In this document: positions 56,168 through 64,000 of the stretch, piece after piece | How positions within the stretch are numbered: the first letter of the stretch is position 1 | Layout of the letters: each line of letters starts with the position of its first letter | DNA from: Aradus depressus | Taxonomy: Eukaryota; Arthropoda; Insecta; Hemiptera; Aradidae | Assembly: GCA_963662175.1 (NCBI GenBank) | Contig: OY759219.1 | Coordinates: 30,794,908 to 30,858,907 of the forward strand | Length of the DNA: 64,000 bases | Reading direction: 5' to 3' | Made by a program: the position numbers and the translations under genes | The notes under the pieces: generated by a model | The model's database searches: none | Told to the model about the DNA's origin: nothing | Seen by the model: the letters and a program-made list of their open reading frames with translations, nothing else

Positions 56168-56521
56168 CAAACAGAGAAGGGATAAGAACATTGGATGCTT
56201 AGGTCCCTAGGTGTACACACGAGCCCTACCAATGTATATATCGTAGTCATTTATTGTTAGTGAAATCACAAAAAACAAGGCATTTCATGAACTGCCAGCA
56301 TATTGTGAAATTACATGAAATTCACAATCTGACTCGTTAAACCATATAACACTTGTTGAGTTTATAAGCTAATTTTTATCTCACTTCAGTGTTAACTTCA
56401 AAGCTAAAATAGATAAACAAATTGTGTTTGGCGACGGATAAAGTGAAGAACTATTTGTCAAACATAATATATAATACATATTACAGCTCAGAACCAAACA
56501 AACGTCCATTTTTAATGGAAC
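56168..56521. other. Unassigned stretch
   Basis: No gene or repeat family recognised. Confidence 0.3.
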
Positions 56522-56756
56522 GGGTGTTTGGGCAAAAGGGCTTAAGACAGCAAATCTGAGTTTTAGGAGGTGAATTTCTGAAGGTTTGAAAAATTCCTAC
56601 AAATCAGGTAAAACACATTTATGTTACTTGAAATATTATTTCTATATAAGTATTAAATATTCCAACATTCAGTTACATATGGTAAAAATATTTAAATGCA
56701 CTTGTCCGTTGTATCACAAGACTTATTCAGACTTAAGCCCTTCTGCCCAAACACCA
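56522..56756. mobile_element. MITE with 24-bp inverted ends
   Basis: Ends GGTGTTTGGGCAAAAGGGCT and the complement of GGTGTTTGGGCAGAAGGGCT, both followed by TAAG. About 235 bp, AT-rich interior, no ORF. No exact target duplication. Confidence 0.7.
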
Positions 56757-56934
56757 GAGAACTAAAAAAAGGAATCAGCATTTATTTCATAGCTTTTAAA
56801 TAATTTTGATGTTACGAACCTATTCATAAAATTATTTCTTGATTTATTTAATAGATTGCTGAAGAAATAACATTATCTAAAACAAATTTTACAATTTGTT
56901 TCTATTAAATTTTATAAAAATATGAAGTTCCTAT

Positions 56935-57135
56935 GACTCATGCCCGGGCTTTAACTACGAGGTCATATCGCCTACTACCAGAGCGCTCTTTCGTCATGAG
57001 CCAGACCCTACTGGGGGAGTCCTAAATTTTGCCTACCCTAAATTTTTATTCAGCCAGGGCAGGGGTCTTTAAACGAACCCACGCTCTTGAGCTCAGTAGG
57101 CAAGCACGCATACCACTGAGCTACCGGCGCCCTTT
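56935..57135 (-). mobile_element. SINE with central domain deleted
   Basis: Head (GGGCGCCGGTAGCTCAGTGG) and most of the B box are joined directly to TTTAAAGACCCCTGCCC, so about 120 bp around CCGTCCTTCGG are missing. No AACCT tail. Confidence 0.85.
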
Positions 57136-57826
57136 TTATAGTTATATATACAACATTGTATTTCAAAAGTGTGGGTGTGTCGGTTCTCATCGAGGTGGGA
57201 GAGGGGGGCGGTACATTGGTCCTTCGCCTATGGTCTCAAGTTTTCTTGTGCCTGTCCAGGCTGTTTATCCTTAATAAATTATATGTATCTAATAAATAAA
57301 TTTACTATCACCTAAAGTAAAGCTTGTTAAAAAAAAAAAAGATTTAGCGTAGCAAACACGGATAATGAAATTTAGCCTCATAAATTTATCATTAAGGTTT
57401 TGGGTGGGCGAAATCAGACTTACAAGCCATCTAATGAGGTGATAGAATTTTGGGTGAATGAATTTAGTGGGGGGGGGGGGGGGGGGGGGGGATAGTGTCG
57501 CGGATTGAATTTGGGTGGTAGATGGTTAAGGAGTGAGGGAGGCTATAAATTTGGATGTTGGCTTACAAGGAGTTTTATATTTAGGTGGAGGTGGCCCCAG
57601 AAGATTTATCTATGGATTATTGTTAAAGTTGAACCGAGTGGGGCTCCCTGTCCACCTAATCAAGATGAATTGGCCTGTTATCTGAACTGACCAGAGCTTG
57701 GAGTCCAGAGTCCTCAACTGGAGGAGCGAGGATCACCGCTAAACTGGCTCCTTGTGACAGCACATATTAAGACAATATTCACAACCAATGTTTTTCTTCC
57801 GATCCAGTTAATTCCAAAAATAAAAA
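57136..57826. other. Unassigned stretch with poly(G)
   Basis: A poly(G) run of about 23 at 57469-57491. Short open frames either side are not recognised. Confidence 0.35.
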
Positions 57827-58445
57827 TAAAAAGTCGGTGATTCACCGGCAATGTACTTCCCCAGAACAAATTTATCAATAAACATTTCGCTCCCTCTTCA
57901 AAACGAGTCGACTGTTTGCGCTGATATTCAACAGTAGACTTACATAGCTCCTAAATCCTCATACTAAATCTAGTGTCGATAAATTCATTACATCGGGCAG
58001 TTATTAGAGTTTTGAATTGAGCCCCCTCCCCCTCAACCCCCCCCCCCCCCCTTCCTTTCAGCCGATATATCTGAAATTTGACAGATTATGTCCACATTGG
58101 GTTTAGACTTTAAATATGAATTTTCATGTCGATACATTCATTACGTCGACAGTTATTGGGATTTTCGAATTGAGCTTGTCCCGAGCCTGTACGATGTCAG
58201 GTACTCGTTAAAGACCCCTACCCTAGGTGAATAAAAATTTAGGATAGGCAAAATTTAGGACTCCCACAGCTCAAGTCCACCAGAGTGACGAAAGATCTCT
58301 CTGGTAGTTGGCAATTTGACCTCGTAGTTAAAGCCCGGGCATGAGTCATAAAACCTAACCTAACCTAATTTGTGTGTCTGTATAGTAGCATCGAATTTTT
58401 GACTGATTACATAACTTCTTCTATACTTCGTATGGTTGGGGAAGT
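57827..58445 (-). repeat. F2 repeat with both termini, split by a SINE
   Basis: Starts 'aaagtcggtgattcaccggc' and 'aatgtacttccccagaac', ends 'ctatacttcgtatggttggg' and 'gaagt'. The SINE at 58176-58356 interrupts it. Confidence 0.75.
58176..58356 (+). mobile_element. 5'-truncated SINE with (AACCT)n tail
   Basis: Starts in the central domain at 'tcccgagcctgtacgatgtc' and ends ATAAAACCTAACCTAACCTA. A small deletion removes part of 'gtagagtcgggctcatg'. Confidence 0.85.
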
Positions 58446-59597
58446 AAAACCGTGGGCCGTTGAGGGGGCCTTGAACAAGAGACCAATTAAAAGTTTGCTC
58501 GTGTCGTTTTGAGAAAGCAATTTGAGAAGTGGAGGTAGAAGTTGGACTGTACAATACACTTACGTATTTAGAATTGTCCCCCCCCCCCCCTCCCCCCCTC
58601 CCCACTCTCTGTTCACCCAACTGTAAAACAAACACGAGTAGCAAGTTTGGAAGTCGACACAGAGAAGAGTAAGTCAACTTGAAAAGTGACATTCCATTCT
58701 CTGTGTGAACAAGAAAGCTCTGAAAGCTCTCTTCAGTTCACATATAAGGACTTCATAAAGTCATGAGGCAGTCTCAGTGTGAGTATTGACAGAGGAGGCT
58801 ACCGCAAAACTGTCCCGGACATGACACTTTGAGACAAGTTCGGCAGAAGGTCTCATTGAGTATAAAGAGCTTCAGAGAGGGAAACAAATTATTTAAAATA
58901 AATCGTAGGTGATTCACCGGCAACGTACTTCCCCAGAACGAATTCATTATTTAACTTTTCGTTCCGCCTCCAAAACCATAGTTATGACGATGGTGTAAGG
59001 CCGAAACCGATAGTTATATATATATTGTAATGATCACTGAAAAAAAATGATCACATCATCATGAAAAAAAATAACTTAAATGAAAATGTTGAAAACAGAT
59101 GTTTAGTATTTTTAAAGGCTGTAAAGTGGTGGCCAATGGGAGCGCAGCGCAAGGAAGAAATGGAGTTTTTATGGGTCCCACGAGGGGAGTAGAGAGTCGT
59201 TTATCAGGCCTGTTCAGAGGTGTGTGTTTCAGGAGTTCAGAAAGTGATGTGGTGAAGTGAGTCTGTGAAAGTATGACCAAGTGAGATGAAGGTATTTAGC
59301 AAATACATAAAAAATTTGGAGTATTCCTTCGTTAAGGGAGATGTGTAGCAGAGACATTAGCCGGCAGCTCATGCCTTAAGAAATGGATGAGCACAGCATG
59401 AGGACCTGACTTCCAAGAAGAGGAGAAGAACTACACGAGGTGCAACTACTATTTTATCTCACTTTTATCCAGTACAGCAAGAAGCCAACATACATCAGAT
59501 CAACACATCATGCCGATTCTTTTACATGTATTGGGGTAAATAATAAATGTGTGTAAAATGTGACTAACCAAATTTTTTGATATAAAATTTTAAAATT
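58446..59597. other. Unassigned stretch with poly(C) and an F2 end
   Basis: A poly(C) run at about 58577-58605. An F2 terminus at 58892-58977 ('aggtgattcaccggcaacgt'). The 110-codon and 73-codon minus-strand frames (58692-58360, 59280-59059) are not recognised. Confidence 0.35.
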
Positions 59598-59608
59598 TAT
59601 TTAAATGA

Positions 59609-59930
59609 GGGCGCCGTTAGCTCAGTGGTAAGCGTGCTTGACTTCTGAGCTCAAGGTCGTGGGTTCGTAGCCCGACCGAGGCCCTTAGTTTATTTTATCT
59701 GGGAGGTAAAATAAACTTAAGCACGCCGTCCTTCGGATGGGACGTTAAGCGATGGTCCCGAGCCTGTACGATGTCAGGTACTCGTTAAAGACCCCTACCC
59801 TAGATGAATAAAAATTTAGGGTAGGCAAAATTTAGGACTCCCACAGTAGAGTCGGGCTCATGTCCACCAGAGTGGCGATATGACCTCGTAGTTAAAGCCC
59901 GGGCATGAGTCATAAAACCTAACCTAACCT
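59609..59930 (+). mobile_element. Near full-length SINE with 11-bp duplication
   Basis: Flanked by TATTTAAATGA at 59598-59608 and 59930-59940 (the first T may be shared with the tail). It shares the variants GACTTCTGAGC and GGGTTCGTAGCCC with the 17341 copy, so both belong to one young subfamily. A 21-bp deletion removes 'acgaaagagcgctctggtag'. Tail AACCTAACCTAACC. Confidence 0.93.
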
Positions 59931-59940
59931 ATTTAAATGA

Positions 59941-60299
59941 CAGAATAAACGAATTTATAATTAAAGTCAGAAAAATGTTCACCTTATTTCTTTAATATTT
60001 TTTTATTTAGAACCATAATCCCGATGGTAAGAGTTATATTATAATATTATATTTTTAGAAATAAGTACCGTTACAATATATATCTTTAGTGGAATAGACA
60101 ATATTTCAAAAATAAGTTTGTTTTATTTAATTATTACAAGTTTCCACAATATGTCCGCGTTCCTCAACTTAGATATTGAAAGATTATGAAAAGTAAGGTA
60201 TAATAAATTCAAATTGATATTTCTATATATTTAAAAATATTTTTTAAATAAATTAGAGCATGTTTTGATCATTTTGGCAATGCTGTCTGTCAGAGTGAA
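59941..60299. other. AT-rich stretch without genes
   Basis: No repeat family or coding signal. Confidence 0.3.
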
Positions 60300-60570
60300 G
60301 ATGATTGGCACCTTGTGAGCCATCTAACTGAGGAACTATTTGAAATAAAAATGTCACATGTTCTAACTTAGATCTGATTAGATTTTTGCCTAAATCAGAC
60401 GAAAATTACCGTAAAGATACCGCTTATATTTATGAACATCAAAAATCTGTACAAATAAAAGTTGTAACGGCACATTCTATATGAAATACATTTTTTCAAA
60501 GACTTACCAGTTTTTTTTATATATGCCAAAAACCGCTAAAATTACCGAAAAAATGGTTTTCTGGTGTAAT
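60300..60570 (+). repeat. F3 repeat fragment
   Basis: 'aaaaatgtcacatgttctaa', 'gattagatttttgcctaaat' and 'atatgccaaaaaccgctaaa' match F3. Confidence 0.6.
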
Positions 60571-60835
60571 AAAAAGGTTATTGTTGATAATATAAATAAT
60601 TTAAAAAAATGTACCTAATGATTCTAATTATAAATAATAAAAATGTTTACTAAATAAAATGAAATTATTCTAGAAGTTACTTAAAAAAATATGAATCTAA
60701 ATGAATTTACTTAATATCTTTACTAAAAAAAAAAAATCATTAATAATGAAAAAGAAAATGTATCAAAAATATTTTGAGTGAAGTTCCGAGAGAAAATTCA
60801 AAAATAACTCAGTGAAAATTTTTAAACTACTTTAC
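60571..60835. other. AT-rich stretch, possible intron
   Basis: Very AT-rich with no ORF. It would be intron if the neighbouring exon candidate is real. Confidence 0.25.
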
Positions 60836-60939
60836 CTGTACCAATTAATTTAAAAAATCTTCCGACTTGATCATAACCTGAATAAATTATCTGATGTGTC
60901 CCGAATTGGTACATACCAAAAGGCGTTGGTCCGTAGAAT
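60836..60939 (-). CDS. Candidate host exon (104 nt)
   Basis: Minus strand: an acceptor ending TTACAG, 104 nt, then a donor GTAAAGTAG. One frame stays open through all 34 codons and reads FYGPTPFGMYQF, then GTHQIIYSGYDQVGRFFK. The other two frames are closed by stops. The composition differs sharply from the AT-rich flanks. The peptide looks protein-like (Gly, Tyr and Phe-rich) but I cannot name a family. The polypyrimidine tract is weak, and no compatible neighbouring exon was found, so this remains a hint. Confidence 0.35.
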
Positions 60940-61281
60940 CTGTAAGTTTTGAAATTTGAAATCTATTGAGAGGGATGGGGGAAATAATAAAAAATTAAAA
61001 CATATTTACAAAACTACACAATTGAAATGAATTTATTATATTTATACACTACACTGGAAACCCTTTTTTTAAACGTTTACTTGATTTACACGAAAAAAGT
61101 TAATCCTATCAAAAAATAGGTCCTCACTATATATATATTCCCTATTAAATTTCCAACAACTAAAAAACCCTTAAAATAAAGAAAAAAATAAGTGATATGG
61201 CCCATTACATCCTTATTACAATCACTTCATACTGTGTGTAATAAATACAACAATAACTCTAATAAACCCCTTTTTAATTCC
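60940..61281. other. AT-rich stretch with a small F3 fragment
   Basis: 61060-61150 holds the F3 3' end ('gtttacttgatttacacgaa'). Otherwise nothing. Confidence 0.35.
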
Positions 61282-61825
61282 TCAGCTATACGAAGTATAG
61301 GGGAAGTTATGTAATCGGTGAAAAAATCAATGCTGAGATTTCAACGGAATTTAATGTTTTCCGAATTCCCGATTCCAAATATGAAAAGAAAAATGTCTGT
61401 GTGAATCTGTGAACACTATAACTCCCGATTGAATGAATATATCATCGCACAATTTTATATATGAATCCAGAACCCTCTAACTACGACACCTATTGATTTT
61501 AGGCCAAATCGATCAAAGAGAGGAGGGCTTAACACAAAAAAACCGAATAACTGCCGATGTAATGAATGTATCGACATGAAATTTCATATTTTCATAACCC
61601 AATGATGACATAAGCTGTTAAATTGCAGCCATATCGGCCGAAAAAAAGGGAGGTTCAGGGGAGGGGGAACAAATAAAAAATTCTATTCACTGCCGATGTA
61701 ATTAATTTATCGGCACTAAATTTAGTACGAGGATTTAGGAGCCCCTATGTAAGTCAACTGTTGAATATTATCATTATTCTTATTGATTTGGGGAAGTACT
61801 TTGCCAGTGATTAATTGATTTTTTT
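61282..61825 (+). repeat. F2 repeat, best near full-length copy
   Basis: Starts at the terminal hairpin CAGCTATACGAAGTATAGGG and GAAGTT, includes internal blocks 'actcccgattgaatgaatat' and 'ctgccgatgtaatgaatgta', and ends 'ttggggaagtactttgccag' and 'tgattaattgat' (decayed palindrome). About 544 bp, no ORF. This serves as the reference for F2. Confidence 0.8.
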
Positions 61826-62623
61826 TTTCTCATCCGGGTAAATGATTATTTTCTATTTTCTTAAGACAGTGTTTTGCAAATCCACTATATGTGTTTAAAG
61901 TGCAGTTTCCTGCACATTGCTGTGCAACAGAGGAGAAAGGACAATGCTAAATATAAGTTATAGTATTTATTTTATTTTTTCAAGTTTTTAAATTTAAAGA
62001 GAAACCTTTCATTTTATCTATTCTGAGTTATATTTTATTTTTCTCGTGTGTCTTTGACTTTTTACGTCAACTGGTTCCTGTCACATAATTTGTTGTTTAC
62101 CCTCATGAAATGCTACAGATCCTTTGTAAAGATAACTTGACATCTTTTTATTTTATATTTAAAAAAATATATATATATAAAAAATAAATAAAAAAAAAAA
62201 GTTAATAATCCTCTTTAAGGAAGTTTGATCTCCTCTATAGCTCAGGAGTGGACATAATTTGTTTCCAGGTTTGAAATGCTCAAGATGTGGGGCCCGAGAT
62301 CGTTAGGTTTGTGTCTCCGGAGGAATCTTCTTATCCTCTCTCAAGATCTACTGGCTCCCAAGTCGCTACTTCAAATGTCTCTTGTGTCGAGGGGCTTCTC
62401 CAAGAAGGATGCTCGTCTTTGAGGTGGACTCCCGCAGACCACCTTGTCTTTTTAACACTCCAAACTTTACGTTATTTTTTTTAGTTTTTAGTTAGCCTGA
62501 GGAAGCGTGAGACAAAAAAAAAAAAATTAACAAGGATGTGTTAGACACTCTATTAGTTAGTCTTCTGTTTTTTTTGGCTATTTAAATTTTTCAACCTGTT
62601 TTTCAAAATTTATATGTTTTCCT
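61826..62623. other. Unassigned stretch
   Basis: AT-rich to 62220. A GC-balanced piece (62221-62470) has a 65-codon frame without a recognised domain. Poly(A) lies at about 62514-62526. Confidence 0.3.
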
Positions 62624-62785
62624 GAGGGCGCCAGTTACTATGAGGCTTGCCTATTGAGCACAAGACCGCGGGTTTGAAACTCAGCGAGAGCCTTTAGGCC
62701 GTCCTTCATCTGATATTAAGTGATGGCGTGCCTTTACCATGACAATTTAGTACTTCCACAGTAGAATCGGGTTCATATCAACCAA
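62624..62785 (+). mobile_element. Old SINE copy
   Basis: Starts GAGGGCGCCAGTTACTATGA, B box GGGTTTGAAACTC, central GCCGTCCTTCATCTGATATT, ending around 'gtagaatcgggttcatatca'. It is the most diverged copy recognised. Confidence 0.65.
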
Positions 62786-62796
62786 ATATAATAACA

Positions 62797-63165
62797 GTCA
62801 AAAGTATTTGCCCACCAAAAAATAAATAGTTATAATAATAGAGTGTTGATATAATATAATTTAAACAGAATTATAAATAAAAAAACAATTTAAAAGTTAA
62901 ATATCTTATTTGTTGATATGGCAGCCTTTGGCTATAACAGCTCTACATATTCTAGGCATTCTTTTAATAAGTTTCTCTAATTTTTCTGCAGAAATTTTCT
63001 TCCATTCATCCTGTAAAATTCTCCAGAGATCCTGTTTGTTAGTTGGGGCTAATTTTCTCACATTCCTAACCAACTTATTGCATAAACTAAATCTCTCCTT
63101 TATGGAAGCAATACTATTATCACTTTCGCTGAATAGTCTCCGAAAATTCGCACAATGACCGGTAA
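62797..63165 (-). mobile_element. Tc1-like transposon, 3' end
   Basis: The end AGTCAAAAGTATTTGCCCAC resembles Tc1-type terminal repeats. The transposase C-terminus follows on the minus strand. The 5' end is lost. Confidence 0.65.
62906..63142 (-). pseudogene. Tc1-like transposase, C-terminal fragment
   Basis: Reading the minus strand, the last 40 or so codons before TAA (62908-62906) give LWRILQDEWKKIS, then LEKLIKRMPRICRAVIAK and GCHINK. This is the standard C-terminal helix and end of Tc1-family transposases, just after the third catalytic acidic residue. Upstream codons contain stops and the catalytic DDE residues are absent, so the gene is dead. The nearby terminal-repeat-like end supports the assignment. 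Confidence 0.75.
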
Positions 63166-63605
63166 ATACATTAGTTAGTACACGTTAGTTTTTGCCATAA
63201 CATCTACAATAGTTCAAAATAATTTGTCCTATTACTTAATTCAACCGCATTTATCAAAGTAAAGTAATAGAATACAGTAATTAATAGATAATAATACAAT
63301 CAATTGGACTAATAACTATCATTATATAAGTTAATAATAAAAGGAATGTTTTTAAAAGACAAATTGTCCATAAAAATAGTTAAGTGAGGCTGGTTTCTGA
63401 ACACCAGTTTCTCGGTATTACTTTTCAAAATTGCATAAGTTTTATATACCTGTGATGTGCGTTGATCCTTCAGAACCTGAAGAAAATCATATATATAATA
63501 ACTATTAGACTCGTAAAAATAAATGGGGATACCAAATTAATGGCATGAAAACTTATTAAATGTCGGAAATAAATGTTTCATCAATTTTAAAACGATCATC
63601 ATCAT
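63166..63605. other. AT-rich stretch without a confirmed gene
   Basis: A 27-nt segment at 63476-63450 (minus) has AG before and GT after it, but it does not fit in frame with the exon candidate at 60.9 kb. Otherwise AT-rich. Confidence 0.25.
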
Positions 63606-64000
63606 AAAAAAATCATCGGTGAAACACCGCCATTGTACTTTTTCAGAAAAAAAAAGTATCAATTAAGTTTTGACTCTTCTTCCAAAACGAATGGAACTTT
63701 TGAGCTAGAATAGTTGAGGACCAGAAATGGAAAAGGCTGAATGTGCCATAAATCCGAATGGGAAAATGTTGTTAGTTCCATGCAGAATAGCCTGGAAAGA
63801 GCTACTTCCACTGGTATTTGTAGCATCGTATTGGATAGTTGCTTCCAGCTCTTTCCAGTCTATTCTGCATGGAACTAACTACATTTTCCCATAAAAAAAA
63901 AAACAAGGTTTCGGATTTATGGCCTATGCAGCCTTTTCCATTTCTGGTCTTCAGTTGACTTGGACTTTTGAATCTTCATACTAAATTTTAAGCAATTTTT
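63606..64000 (-). repeat. F2 repeat split by a foldback element
   Basis: Begins 'atcatcggtgaaacaccgcc' (terminus), continues 'ttccaaaacgaatggaactt', is interrupted at about 63718, and resumes with 'cagttgacttggacttttga' and 'atcttcatactaaatttta' to the window end. Confidence 0.7.
63719..63950. mobile_element. Foldback element with ~95-bp arms
   Basis: Left arm 63719-63808 ('ccagaaatggaaaaggctga' to 'tggaaagagctacttcc') and right arm 63841-63950 are inverted copies, with a loop of about 31 nt. The right arm has an extra ~20 nt poly(A)-containing insertion. No ORF. Confidence 0.8.

Noticed and set aside
20888..58605. Poly(C)/poly(G) tracts as regulatory elements
   Set aside because: Simple low-complexity runs (20888-20910, 21400-21411, 57469-57491, 58577-58605) with no supporting context.
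5360..59690. A and B boxes as genuine tRNA genes
   Set aside because: They occur in the same SINE context every time, with central domain and tail, and the acceptor stems do not close.
63450..63476. 27-nt micro-exon on the minus strand
   Set aside because: It has AG and GT borders, but joining to the 60.8-60.9 kb candidate gives a stop in all three frames. Too short to stand alone.

Overview
This window looks like repeat-dense, AT-rich intergenic or intronic DNA from an arthropod. I see no intact host gene. The arthropod call rests on a nearly full-length R1-clade non-LTR retrotransposon, Jockey-type LINE 3' ends, hAT, Tc1 and pogo-type remnants, and a tRNA-derived SINE whose tail is two to four copies of AACCT, the complement of the arthropod telomere unit TTAGG. 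Species cannot be named from the sequence. Only weak hints of host coding sequence appear: an open stretch running off the left edge on the minus strand (102-1) and one exon-like island with splice-site dinucleotides (60939-60836, minus).

Layout. From 1 to 35 kb there is a patchwork of a few repeat families interrupting one another. These are the (AACCT)n SINE (about 22 copies or fragments across the window); a family here called F2 (about 540 bp, ends rich in ACTTCCCC plus a GGTGATTCACC palindrome); a family called F3 (diverged, marker CGGTTAGTCCTATCGAAAAA); and a family called F4 (head CCCGGCGTTGCCCGGGG, tail TTTCAGCTTTAT). Between them lie foldback elements, MITEs, four minisatellites (30, 33, about 54 and 120 bp units) and transposase or reverse-transcriptase fragments.

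From 35.1 to 55.4 kb there is one large composite. It is bounded by two inverted ~165-bp arms (35104-35267 and 54894-55391). It holds three successive F4-type modules, 35414-38419, 39926-42036 and 44506-53918, and the interior of each has become satellite DNA: a 66-bp repeat (array A), then a ~143-bp repeat (array B). The modules are separated by ~440-bp tandem units (array C) that align with the SINE body. A 5.26-kb R1-clade element sits inside the last B array with a 14-bp target-site duplication. A 943-bp long-terminal-inverted-repeat element closes the right side.

From 55.4 to 64 kb the patchwork resumes: SINEs (one with an 11-bp duplication), F2 and F3 copies, a Tc1 transposase C-terminus and a foldback element.

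The only long real coding sequences belong to the R1-type element: ORF1 (gag-like, CCHC knuckles) and ORF2 (AP-type endonuclease plus reverse transcriptase), each broken once by an apparent one-base frameshift. Most other long open frames are by-products of tandem repeats whose unit length is a multiple of three. The most interesting content is structural: satellites growing inside a dispersed element, a SINE turned into a satellite, telomere-like SINE tails, and a recurring CTGANGA/stem-loop/GAAA motif with covarying stems.
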